Shown: positions 1 to 6,914, counted from the first letter of the stretch. The stretch: DNA of 8,308 nucleotides from Microscillaceae bacterium (GCA_003449595.1 DMHB01000215.1:1-8308), one strand, 5' to 3'. Made by a program: numbers and translations. The notes: generated from the letters alone by a model not told the origin.

Positions 1-1868
1 TCAAATGGGATGGCAGCCGAAGACCACGAATTTTGTTTTTGGCTGATAGAAATATTCTTTCTGACCAAGCTTATGGAGAGTTTACAAAGTATTCTGCGTT
101 TAAGGATGATGCTTTAGTTCGTATTAGTCCGAAAGCAATACGTGATTTGAATGAAGATGGTAAGAAAGTAAAAGTCAATACGTTTATTACAAACTCAAAG
201 CAAAACCAAAATCGTGTTCCGACTAATGGAAATATTTTCTTTACAATCTTCCAAACATTCTCAACATCGCCAATTGAAAATGTAGAATTGAAAATTGACA
301 ATGAAAGTATTCCATCAAACATTCCTGCTGAACCAACTCCCAATTATCAATTATCCATTGTCAATTATCAACTATATCCACCTGACTATTTTGATTTCAT
401 CATCATTGACGAGTGCCACCGTGGCGGAGCCAATGACGAAAGCAATTGGCGGGGCATTTTAGAATATTTCAGTCCAGCCGTTCAGTTGGGTTTAACCGCC
501 ACACCAAAGCGAAAAGACAATGTGGACACCTACAAATATTTTGGCGAACCTGTTTACATCTATTCGTTGAAAGAAGGTATTAATGACGGTTTCTTAACGC
601 CTTTCAAAGTAAAACGCATCAAAACCACTTTAGATGATTATCGCTACACCTCGGACGACACGATTATAGAAGGCGAAATTGAAGAAGGCAAACTCTATGA
701 AGAAAAAGACTTTAATAGAACGATTGAAATTGTAGAGCGAGAAGCCAAGCGAGTAAACATCTTTTTGGATGAAGCCAACCAAAACGAAAAGGCAATTATT
801 TTTTGTGCCAATCAAGCACACGCAGCTTTGATAAGAGATTTGGTAAACCAAAACGCCAAAAGCAAAGACCCATTTTATTGTGTTCGTGTAACTGCCAATG
901 ACGGAGAAGAAGGCGAAAGACTGTTGCGTGAATTTCAGGACAATGAAAAAACATTGCCCACCATTCTGACTACATCGCAAAAACTTTCTACAGGAGTTGA
1001 TGCAAGGAACATTCGGAATATTGTTTTGCTTCGCCCGGTCAATTCAATGATTGAGTTTAAACAAATCGTTGGTCGTGGCACACGATTGTTTGACGGCAAA
1101 GCGTTTTTTACCATTTACGACTTTGTGGATGCTTATCAAAAGTTCAATGATGCAGAATGGGACGGGCCACCAGTTGCAGAAGAAGAAGAAGAGCCAAGCG
1201 GTGTAAAAGAACCCAAAGGCGAGTATAAACCAAAAGAATCGAAAGAGACAACAGATGCTTCGACAAGCTCAGCACCCAAAAAGGTAAAAGTCAAATTGCG
1301 CAACGGAAAAGAAAGAGAGATCCAATTTATGGTTTCTACTTCTTTTTGGAGTGCAGACGGCAAACCGATTTCATCAGAAGAATTTTTAAATAATCTGTTT
1401 GGCGAGTTACCCAAACTTTTCAAGGACGAAGAAGAATTGCGAAAACTTTGGAGCAATCCACTAACAAGGAAAACCTTGTTGGAGAATTTAGATGCAGCAG
1501 GTTTCCCGAAAGACGACTTACTGACTTTGCAAAAGTTGATAGATTTGGAAAAAAGCGACTTGTATGATGTGTTGGAATATGTGTTCAATGGCGACTACAT
1601 CGCCATGACAAGAGAAGTCAGAGCCAAAGCAGCCGAAGCGACCATTTTCGCTTTACTCAACGACCAACAAAAGGAGTTTATCACTTTCGTTTTGAGCAAA
1701 TACATCGAGACAGGTGTGGACGAACTCGACCAAGAAAAACTACCCATCTTGCTCACCAACAAGTATCATTCTTTGGAAGATGCCAAAGAAATTTTGGGTG
1801 ACGTGGCAAACATCAGCAGACTGTTTATAGAATTTCAAGCACACCTTTACAAAAAACAGGTCGCATAG
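1..1868 (+). CDS. hsdR: Type I restriction enzyme R subunit (HsdR, EcoEI family), 5'-truncated by window edge
   Basis: This is the motor and nuclease subunit of a type I restriction-modification complex. With HsdM and HsdS it translocates DNA by ATP hydrolysis and cuts unmodified DNA. The reading frame is open to base 3 with no stop, so the TTG at 33 is not the true start; residues before it read KWDGSRRPRI. Helicase motifs follow in order: LFLADRN (motif Ia, about 36-53), IIIDECHRG (DEAH-type box, DEC at 408), GLTATPKR (motif III), KAIIFCANQ, TTSQKLSTGVD (motif V) and QIVGRGTRL (motif VI, about 1064-1090). An acidic linker (about 1170-1300) leads to an EcoEI_R_C-type C-terminal domain from ADGKPISSEEF to the stop. 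About 621 residues are visible. The family usually has about 780-810, so the N-terminal nuclease domain and Walker A are outside. hsdM and hsdS are not in view and presumably lie to the left. Sampled GC is near 41%, below its neighbours. Two short repeats appear to be inserted in frame. Confidence 0.93.
   Translation, partial: KWDGSRRPRILFLADRNILSDQAYGEFTKYSAFKDDALVRISPKAIRDLNEDGKKVKVNTFITNSKQNQNRVPTNGNIFFTIFQTFSTSPIENVELKIDNESIPSNIPAEPTPNYQLSIVNYQLYPPDYFDFIIIDECHRGGANDESNWRGILEYFSPAVQLGLTATPKRKDNVDTYKYFGEPVYIYSLKEGINDGFLTPFKVKRIKTTLDDYRYTSDDTIIEGEIEEGKLYEEKDFNRTIEIVEREAKRVNIFLDEANQNEKAIIFCANQAHAALIRDLVNQNAKSKDPFYCVRVTANDGEEGERLLREFQDNEKTLPTILTTSQKLSTGVDARNIRNIVLLRPVNSMIEFKQIVGRGTRLFDGKAFFTIYDFVDAYQKFNDAEWDGPPVAEEEEEPSGVKEPKGEYKPKESKETTDASTSSAPKKVKVKLRNGKEREIQFMVSTSFWSADGKPISSEEFLNNLFGELPKLFKDEEELRKLWSNPLTRKTLLENLDAAGFPKDDLLTLQKLIDLEKSDLYDVLEYVFNGDYIAMTREVRAKAAEATIFALLNDQQKEFITFVLSKYIETGVDELDQEKLPILLTNKYHSLEDAKEILGDVANISRLFIEFQAHLYKKQVA
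341..375. repeat. Short AT-rich tandem repeat (CAATTATCAA type) inside hsdR
   Basis: The stretch holds two copies of CAATTATCAA (341-350 and 362-371) and a near copy, TCAATTATCC, at 347-356. In hsdR it reads NYQLSIVNYQLY, directly before YPPDYFDFIIIDECH. Degenerate TTGATAATTG-type strings of this kind are, from memory, common between genes in Bacteroidota. Here the repeat is translated in frame in a non-conserved stretch between helicase motifs Ia and II. That it was inserted is inference. Confidence 0.6.
1257..1275. repeat. REP-like element GCTTCGACAAGCTCAGCAC inside hsdR
   Basis: The string contains inverted arms GCTT/AAGC around CGAC and matches a widely dispersed intergenic short repeat I recall from many bacterial genomes (CTTCGACAAGCTCAG, reverse complement CTGAGCTTGTCGAAG). 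In hsdR it encodes ASTSSA in the low-complexity linker between the helicase core and the C-terminal domain. Only one copy is present in this window, so its repeat status rests on recognition and not on copies seen here. Confidence 0.5.
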
Positions 1869-1893
1869 CCGTTATCAATGGCGGAAACTACCC

Positions 1894-3072
1894 TCACCCC
1901 GGCAACGAAATTTTACCCAAGTGCAGCGGTGGCAAATTGCCTACGGCTATCCCCGCTCCGGCAAGGGTTTCGTTGGCCAATAGTGCGAACAGCGCGGCTT
2001 CTTTGGCTTCGGGGTTTATCCCTAATCCTTGGCTGCTTTCCACTTGCCATTGGGGCAGTTGCTGCCGCAAATGCGCCATCAGGGCAGGGTTCATAGCGCC
2101 TCCCCCACTTACATACATCACGCTCGGCTCGAAAGCCCGCAGCGCTTGCGCGATGGTAGTCGCCGTAAAGGCAGTCAGCGTAGCAATGAGGTCTTCGGGG
2201 GTTAGGGTGTCTAACTGCAACCGCCGGATTATTTTGAAAACCCAATCCCAATGAAAAACCTCCCTGCCGGTAGTTTTAGGGATGGGCAAAGCCAAAAAGG
2301 GGTGCTTGAGCATTTCTTGCAACAGCTGTTCGATCACGGTGCCTTGTTGCGCTATTTGCCCATCTTCGTCGTAGCGCAGTGCCGGAAAAAACCGCTGCAC
2401 CGCCTCATCCATCAGGCAGTTGCCCGGACCGCAATCGGTAGCCACTACCTGTTTCTGCGAGTTGCGCGCCGGTAGGTAAGTAAAATTGGCAATGCCGCCT
2501 ATGTTAAGCAAAACCCTGTCTTGGGCTTCGGCCTGAAAAAGCAGCGTGTCGCCATAAACCACCAACGGAGCGCCCTCGCCGCCCGCGGCTACGTGTTTCT
2601 GTCTAAAATCGCTCAGCGTAATGATGCCTGTAAGCTGGGCGATGTGGTCGCCGTCGGTTAGTTGCAAAGTAGCGTGCGGAAAACCCGAGCGCTGGTGCTG
2701 ATGCGCCGGAGCGTGGTACACCGTTTGGCCGTGGCTGGCAATGCAATCGACATCGGCTGTGTCCACCTGCCACAAAGTAAGCGATTCTAAGACCCAAGCA
2801 GCATAAACCCGCCCCAGCCAAGCGTGCAACAAGGTGAGTTGTTCTAACGAAACAGTGGTCTGCGAAAGCACCTGCTTGATTTCATTTTTTAGGTCGTTTT
2901 CGTAAGGAATGGTGCGAAAGTGTTTTACCTCCAGCGCAGTATGCACGCCGCTGCCCGCAATATGGCACAGCGCCAAATCTAAGCCATCCAACGAAGTGCC
3001 CGACATAAGCCCCAAAACCACCCGCGAGGGTTTCTGTGCTATCTGGGCCAATTGCGCAATGCCTTTATTCAT
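1894..3072 (-). CDS. anmK: Anhydro-N-acetylmuramic acid kinase
   Basis: AnmK is a cytoplasmic enzyme that uses ATP and water to open 1,6-anhydro-MurNAc and phosphorylate it to MurNAc-6-phosphate, a step in recycling murein fragments. The 392-residue product has the family signatures: VLGLMSGTSLDGLDLALC (about residues 19-36, phosphate-binding loop), CIASHGQTVYH (110-120), SDFRQKHVAAGGEGAPL (154-170), LLNIGGIANF (188-197), TDCGPGNCLMDE (212-223), KTTGREVF (266-273), VSGGGAMNP (321-329) and a C-terminal EAALFALLANETL. D213 in the DCGPGN motif matches the catalytic base of characterised AnmK. I chose the ATG at 3072 because it puts MSGTSLDG near residue 23 and gives a normal family length (about 370-390). 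An in-frame start at 3129 would add 19 unconserved residues. The gene converges on hsdR, with 25 bases between stops. No murQ or other recycling gene is adjacent. Sampled GC is near 59%, the highest in the window. No clear promoter motif is visible for it. Confidence 0.95.
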   Translation of the reverse strand: MNKGIAQLAQIAQKPSRVVLGLMSGTSLDGLDLALCHIAGSGVHTALEVKHFRTIPYENDLKNEIKQVLSQTTVSLEQLTLLHAWLGRVYAAWVLESLTLWQVDTADVDCIASHGQTVYHAPAHQHQRSGFPHATLQLTDGDHIAQLTGIITLSDFRQKHVAAGGEGAPLVVYGDTLLFQAEAQDRVLLNIGGIANFTYLPARNSQKQVVATDCGPGNCLMDEAVQRFFPALRYDEDGQIAQQGTVIEQLLQEMLKHPFLALPIPKTTGREVFHWDWVFKIIRRLQLDTLTPEDLIATLTAFTATTIAQALRAFEPSVMYVSGGGAMNPALMAHLRQQLPQWQVESSQGLGINPEAKEAALFALLANETLAGAGIAVGNLPPLHLGKISLPG

Positions 3073-3199
3073 AATTTTTGTTGATGCGTAATTTTCTTCA
3101 AAATAAACAATCGCCAAGCCCAAAAACAATTCAAGCTTTCTACCAGTTGAGATTTAAGTCAAAAATGAGATGCCCTGTATTAGAATACAAGCATTTTCC

Positions 3200-3207
3200 T
3201 AACTTTG
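3200..3207 (+). promoter_or_regulatory. Bacteroidota-type -7 promoter element (TAACTTTG)
   Basis: The site matches the Bacteroidota -7 consensus TAnnTTTG exactly, in the divergent region between anmK and the membrane-protein gene. It would start transcription near 3213-3216 and leave a leader of about 35 bases before the ATG at 3248. No good -33 TTTG is seen at the expected distance (only CTG at 3175-3177), which lowers confidence. Confidence 0.5.
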
Positions 3208-3247
3208 CACCTGTCGAATCAACATCATTTATTTAACCTTTGTTTTT

Positions 3248-3700
3248 ATGTATTTTCCTACCTTGTTCATACACTCTTGGCTGCGTTGGATTTTTCTGAT
3301 TGTGGCCATTTTGGCTATTTTCAAAGCCTTGATGGGCTGGCAAAACAACAAGGCTTTCGCCAAAGCCGACAATGCCTTGGGGGGTGCCTTCATCGGACTG
3401 ATGCACTTGCAGTTGGTCATCGGGTTGATTTTGTATTTTGGCCTTAGCCCTATGGGGTATGCTTTGTTTGGCAGCGAAGGGCTTATGAAAAACTCTGTGA
3501 TGCGTTTTTGGGCTGTAGAACACATCAGTATGATGATATTGGCCGTTGTGGTAGCGCAAGTAGGGCGTATTCTCAGCAAAAAAGCTCCTACCGACTTGCT
3601 CAAACACAAAAGAGCTTTTCTATATTTCACCATTTCGTTGGTGATGGTGTTGTCGCGTATTCCTTGGACAGAAAGCGCCCGTTTGTTTCGCTTGCCCTAA
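3248..3700 (+). CDS. Four-helix integral membrane protein, possible cytochrome b-like protein
   Basis: The product is a 150-residue, very hydrophobic protein with four predicted membrane helices: about 7-29, 46-66, 88-107 and 121-138. Histidines sit at or near helix ends or within helices: H9 in HSWLRW, H53 in MHLQL, H92 in AVEHISMM and H120 in LKHKR. I recall similar short Bacteroidota proteins labelled 'cytochrome B' or hypothetical. Heme binding through paired histidines would fit but is inference; there is no CXXCH motif. The end, RIPWTESARLFRLP, looks like a conserved tail. The start ATG follows a T-rich leader and lies about 35 bases after a promoter motif. The ABC ATPase gene begins 37 bases after the stop on the same strand, so co-transcription is likely. 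Its function is unknown; a redox role or a role with the ABC protein are both possible. Confidence 0.85.
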   Translation: MYFPTLFIHSWLRWIFLIVAILAIFKALMGWQNNKAFAKADNALGGAFIGLMHLQLVIGLILYFGLSPMGYALFGSEGLMKNSVMRFWAVEHISMMILAVVVAQVGRILSKKAPTDLLKHKRAFLYFTISLVMVLSRIPWTESARLFRLP

Positions 3701-3737
3701 GGCATAACGCCCCAATCCTAACTTCAACCCAGCGTGT

Positions 3738-4442
3738 ATGGCTGCTTCGTCCGACTTATTGCTTCAATCTGAAACCCTGAGCAAAACCTACCATTGGGGC
3801 AAACCCAATGCCTTCACAGCGTTTGCAGACATACACCTGTCTATCGAAGCCCAAACCTGCACACTTTTACAAGGCGCGTCCGGCTCGGGTAAAACCAGCC
3901 TAATAGCTGTGTTGAGTTGTTTAGACAAACCTACGGCAGGTCGTTTGCACATTTTAGGGGAAATGGTTTCGCGGTTGCCCGAAAAGTTTTTAACCTTGTT
4001 TCGCCGGCAACACATCGGCGTGGTTTTTCAGCACTTCCAGCTGGTAGAAGACCTGCCCGTAGCCCAAAATATCGCCATTCCGCTGCTGCCTTGGGGGCTA
4101 AGTAGTCGCCTCATTGCCTCGAAAGTGGCCGAAATTGCCCACCAAGTAGGCATAGCCCATAAGTTGGAAGTGAAGGCAGGTTTCCTTTCGGGAGGCGAAA
4201 AACAACGCGTAGCCATTGCCCGGGCCTTGGTCAACAACCCTACGCTGATTTTTGCCGACGAACCCACCGCCCATTTAGACCAAGCCAACGCTACCCAAAT
4301 TTTGCAGGTTTTTCAGGATTTAAAGCACGCAGGCAAGACGCTGCTCATCAGCACCCACGACCCTTGGGTGATGCAACACCCCTTGGTGGACAATAAAATT
4401 AGGCTGCAAGACGGTAGGATGGTCGCGGCAAGCCAAATTTGA
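3738..4442 (+). CDS. ABC transporter ATP-binding protein, LolD/MacB-like, without adjacent permease
   Basis: This is a cytoplasmic nucleotide-binding subunit of an ABC system. All ATPase motifs are present in the 234 residues: Walker A GASGSGKTS (46-54, K52), Q-loop VVFQHFQLVEDL (Q98), signature LSGGEKQRVAIARAL (150-164), Walker B LIFADE (170-175, catalytic E175), D-loop AHLD (178-181) and switch histidine H207 in LISTHD. Length and the QRVAIARAL context resemble the LolD/MacB/FtsE branch, which drives lipoprotein release or periplasmic mechanotransmission and not import. No FtsX-like or LolCE-like permease is next to it, so the partner is either elsewhere or unknown, and I do not assign lolD. 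The ATG at 3738 is the only start that keeps the beta strands before Walker A; the next Met is residue 76. It lies 37 bases after the membrane-protein gene and may share its transcript. Confidence 0.9.
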   Translation: MAASSDLLLQSETLSKTYHWGKPNAFTAFADIHLSIEAQTCTLLQGASGSGKTSLIAVLSCLDKPTAGRLHILGEMVSRLPEKFLTLFRRQHIGVVFQHFQLVEDLPVAQNIAIPLLPWGLSSRLIASKVAEIAHQVGIAHKLEVKAGFLSGGEKQRVAIARALVNNPTLIFADEPTAHLDQANATQILQVFQDLKHAGKTLLISTHDPWVMQHPLVDNKIRLQDGRMVAASQI

Positions 4443-4469
4443 AAAATAAAATTTTGCACCTTACCTTTG
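4438..4469 (+). promoter_or_regulatory. Bacteroidota-type promoter for the amino acid dehydrogenase gene
   Basis: TTTG at 4438-4441 and TACCTTTG at 4462-4469 are separated by 20 bases, matching the Bacteroidota -33/-7 arrangement (TTTG, then TAnnTTTG). The -33 box overlaps the end of the ABC ATPase gene. Transcription would begin near 4475-4478, leaving a leader of about 55-60 bases before the ATG at 4533. This position rules against the in-frame TTG at 4467, which lies inside the -7 box. Confidence 0.6.
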
Positions 4470-4532
4470 CTTGCTTTTTTTGAGCAACAAGTTCGTTCCT
4501 ATCACTATCACACACAAGTCAAGTTTTTAACT

Positions 4533-5639
4533 ATGTCTGCTTTGACTCAAACTGCTCCCCAAACCTCTTCTGTTTTCGACCAATTGGCCGCCAACGACCA
4601 CGAGCAAGTGGTTTTTTGTCACGACCCCCACAGTGGGCTGAAGGCTATCATTGCTGTACATAACACCGTTTTGGGACCGGCTGCCGGGGGTACCCGTATG
4701 TGGACCTACGCCAGCGAAGCCGATGCCTTGACCGATGTGTTGCGCCTTTCCAGAGGAATGACCTTCAAAAATGCAGTGGCCGGTCTGAACATTGGCGGCG
4801 GCAAGGCTGTCATCCTTGGCGATGCCCGAAAAGACAAGAGTGAGCTACTATTTCGCACTTTTGGTAAATATGTACACAACCTGAATGGCAAATATATCAC
4901 CGCCGAAGACGTAGGAATCAGCACACAAGACATAGAATATATGGCCATGGAAACACCCTATGTATCGGGCAAGCCCGAAAGTATGGGCGGCAGTGGCGAC
5001 CCTTCTCCGTTTACGGCTCACGGGGTGTATATGGCGATGAAAGCCTGCGCCAAAAAAGTATATGGGTCTGAATCATTGGCAGGCAAAAAAGTAGCCGTAC
5101 AAGGCATTGGGCACGTAGGCGAGGCATTGGTAGCCAATTTGGCCAAAGAAAATGCGGTGATTTATGTAGCCGATATCTACGAAGACCTGTTGAAAGCCGT
5201 AGCACAAAAATACAAAGTAGAAGTAGTGCCTACCGATTCGATTTATGATGTGGAGATGGACATTTACGCACCTTGTGCTTTGGGTGCTACCCTCAACGAC
5301 GACACCCTTGGCCGTTTGAAGTGCGCCATTGTAGCCGGAGCGGCCAACAACCAATTGAAAGACGAAAAAATACACGCCGATTTGTGCAAACAAAAAGGCA
5401 TTTTATATGCCCCTGACTTCCTAATCAACTCGGGTGGGATTATCAATGTGTATTATGAAATCATTGGGAACTATAACCGACAACGCGTGGTAGAACATAC
5501 CGAAAGAATTTACGAATACACCTTGAACCTGATCGATACGGCGGCTCAAGAACAAGTCAACACACACGAAGCTGCTGTAAGCATTGCCCTGAAACGCATT
5601 GCCGCCATCGAAAAGCTTAAACGTACTTATATAGCCTGA
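4533..5639 (+). CDS. ldh: Leucine/valine-type amino acid dehydrogenase (Glu/Leu/Phe/Val dehydrogenase family)
   Basis: The enzyme reversibly deaminates branched-chain amino acids to 2-oxo acids with NAD+, in the cytoplasm. In bacteria this feeds catabolism and can supply primers for iso-branched fatty acids. The 368-residue product has LKAIIAVHNTVLGPAAGGTRMW-like substrate-site sequence (about 36-57), MTFKNAVAGLNIGGGKAV (76-93) with lysines K79 and K91 matching the family's substrate-binding and catalytic lysines, and D126 in ITAEDVG. The NAD-binding Rossmann motif is VAVQGIGHVGEAL (187-199). CALGATLND, VAGAANNQL and LINSGGIINVYYE follow. Length matches leucine dehydrogenases (about 364-370), not the roughly 420-450 of glutamate dehydrogenases. 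Exact substrate preference (Leu, Val or Phe) cannot be read with certainty. I chose ATG 4533 because the longer frame from TTG 4467 begins inside the promoter and adds 22 residues of unconserved sequence. Confidence 0.92.
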   Translation: MSALTQTAPQTSSVFDQLAANDHEQVVFCHDPHSGLKAIIAVHNTVLGPAAGGTRMWTYASEADALTDVLRLSRGMTFKNAVAGLNIGGGKAVILGDARKDKSELLFRTFGKYVHNLNGKYITAEDVGISTQDIEYMAMETPYVSGKPESMGGSGDPSPFTAHGVYMAMKACAKKVYGSESLAGKKVAVQGIGHVGEALVANLAKENAVIYVADIYEDLLKAVAQKYKVEVVPTDSIYDVEMDIYAPCALGATLNDDTLGRLKCAIVAGAANNQLKDEKIHADLCKQKGILYAPDFLINSGGIINVYYEIIGNYNRQRVVEHTERIYEYTLNLIDTAAQEQVNTHEAAVSIALKRIAAIEKLKRTYIA

Positions 5640-5650
5640 TCTCATCGAAA

Positions 5651-5673
5651 GGCTTGCCGGTGTGCCGCAAGTC
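5651..5673 (+). terminator. Hairpin after the amino acid dehydrogenase gene, weak terminator candidate
   Basis: GGCTTGC(C)GG at 5651-5660 pairs with CCGCAAGTC at 5665-5673 around a TGTG loop. The stem is nine base pairs with one bulged C and one G-U pair. It starts 11 bases after the stop codon, as a terminator should. The only T-run (TTTT, 5681-5684) is 7 bases further on, so termination is doubtful and readthrough into nusB is possible. Confidence 0.33.
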
Positions 5674-5732
5674 ATTGGCCTTTTGCTCCTTGAAATCTTA
5701 AACAATGTCCACGAACCCTAATCGATTCGGCT

Positions 5733-6914
5733 ATGCTCAATAGAAGGTATTTACGTATGAAAGTGATGCAGGTGCTTTATGCCTTGGATCTTTGCAAAAA
5801 AGCTGATTCGCAATTGGCCTTAGACCATTTGGTGATGCTGCTTACCCCGGATATATACAAAGACAAGGACGAAATAGCCTCGGTGAAAGAAGACATTGCC
5901 CAAGCTACCATTGTTTTAGAAAATAATTTATGGGTTTCGCAGGCTTTGTTGCAAGGGGTAGAAGGGCTAAAACCTACACAAAAATCAGCGATTGAAGATG
6001 CTTTGCGGCTGTTTCAGAATAAAATCAAGCAAGAGAACTTGTATTTTGAAAGGTATTTAAACAGCTATTTAGAAGTTGTTTTCGACCAGTACCTGCGCTT
6101 GCTGTTGCTCATTGGCGAAATTACCGAATTTGAAAGAGTAGAAGTTGAAAGGCTCAAAACCAACTTTTTATACAAAACCCTGATAGAGCAAGACTACAAG
6201 CTCAAGCAAAATCCGCTTTGCGAGGCCGTGCTCCGCAACCAAATCCTACAACAACTCGCCCAGCAGCGCAAAGTTGATTGGAGCCAAGGCGAAGAGTTTA
6301 TTTCGGAGTTATACCGCACAGTAGTCAAAGCCGAAGCGGGGTATAACGCTATCCCCTACCCACCCAACTATACTTTTGAAGACATTAAAACCCCTACCAT
6401 CGAGCTGTTTCGGGCGGTTTTGTTCCAACACGACTATTGCACCAACTACTTCAATGAAATTGACATCAACTGGGAAGAAAACCGCAGCATCGTAAAAGAT
6501 ATGATTATCCGAACGCTGAAAAGCATTGAAGCCAATGCCAAAGCCGATTTCGACTTGCTTCCGGTTTCGCGCAATTGGGAAGAAGATAAAGAATTTTCCT
6601 TAGATTTGTATAAGAAAACAGTGGCTTATGATGATATGTATGAAGAAATCATCATTGAAAAAGCTGCCAACTGGGACTTGAGCCGCTTGGCGATGATCGA
6701 TAAAATTTTGCTCAAAATGGCGATGGCCGAAATGCTTTATTTCCAAAATATTCCCGTCAAGGTAACCATCAATGAGTATATCGAGTTATCGAAAACATAT
6801 AGCACTCCCAAAAGCAAGCAGTTTGTCAATGGTTTGTTAGATGCTATCAGCGCTGATTTCACTGCCCAGCAAAAAATCAAGAAAAGTGGAAAAGGTCTAT
6901 TAGACAACAAATAA
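5733..6914 (+). CDS. nusB: Transcription antitermination factor NusB, extended Bacteroidota form
   Basis: NusB binds boxA RNA together with ribosomal protein S10 (NusE) and supports full transcription of rRNA operons. Classical NusB is about 140 residues; this product has 393. The N-terminal helix resembles the family's opening motif (NRRYLRMKVMQVLYALD, 3-19). The conserved C-terminal half appears near the end: NWDLSRLAMIDKILLKMAMAE (313-333), IPVKVTINEYIELSKTYS (340-357) and KQFVNGLLDAI (362-372). About 250 helical, acidic residues lie between these parts. Long NusB proteins are known in Bacteroidota; this one seems at the long end. A lysine-rich tail follows the domain. The ATG at 5733 gives the expected MLNRRYLR start. 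It is the first gene of a tight operon with the YtxH, DUF1573 and YajC genes. No TAnnTTTG element is visible in the 93-base upstream gap, so its promoter is unassigned. Confidence 0.93.
   Translation: MLNRRYLRMKVMQVLYALDLCKKADSQLALDHLVMLLTPDIYKDKDEIASVKEDIAQATIVLENNLWVSQALLQGVEGLKPTQKSAIEDALRLFQNKIKQENLYFERYLNSYLEVVFDQYLRLLLLIGEITEFERVEVERLKTNFLYKTLIEQDYKLKQNPLCEAVLRNQILQQLAQQRKVDWSQGEEFISELYRTVVKAEAGYNAIPYPPNYTFEDIKTPTIELFRAVLFQHDYCTNYFNEIDINWEENRSIVKDMIIRTLKSIEANAKADFDLLPVSRNWEEDKEFSLDLYKKTVAYDDMYEEIIIEKAANWDLSRLAMIDKILLKMAMAEMLYFQNIPVKVTINEYIELSKTYSTPKSKQFVNGLLDAISADFTAQQKIKKSGKGLLDNK

Noticed and set aside
1136..1588. 150-codon open frame on the - strand inside hsdR
   Set aside because: It is fully antisense to a gene with strong family motifs; its serine-rich translation is what complementary lysine/glutamate codons give.
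1866..1888. GCC/GGC and CCG/CGG inverted arms between the hsdR and anmK stops, as a shared terminator
   Set aside because: Only three pairs per arm and no T-run; too weak to call.
1913..2254. Open frames of about 105-112 codons on both strands within anmK
   Set aside because: They are shadows of the AnmK frame in GC-rich DNA, without recognisable motifs or leaders.
3073..3129. N-terminal extension of AnmK starting at 3129
   Set aside because: The 19 extra residues do not resemble the family and would put MSGTSLDG unusually far from the N terminus.
3235..3242. AACCTTTG just before the ATG at 3248 as a -7 element
   Set aside because: It lacks the leading T of TAnnTTTG and would put the transcript start at the start codon.
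3229..3633. Two - strand frames (134 and 124 codons) opposite the membrane-protein gene
   Set aside because: They overlap a conserved-looking + strand membrane protein, and one another, and show no family resemblance.
3701..3714. GGCATAACGCC as a terminator after the membrane-protein gene
   Set aside because: Three-base-pair stem without a T-run; co-transcription with the ABC ATPase is more likely.
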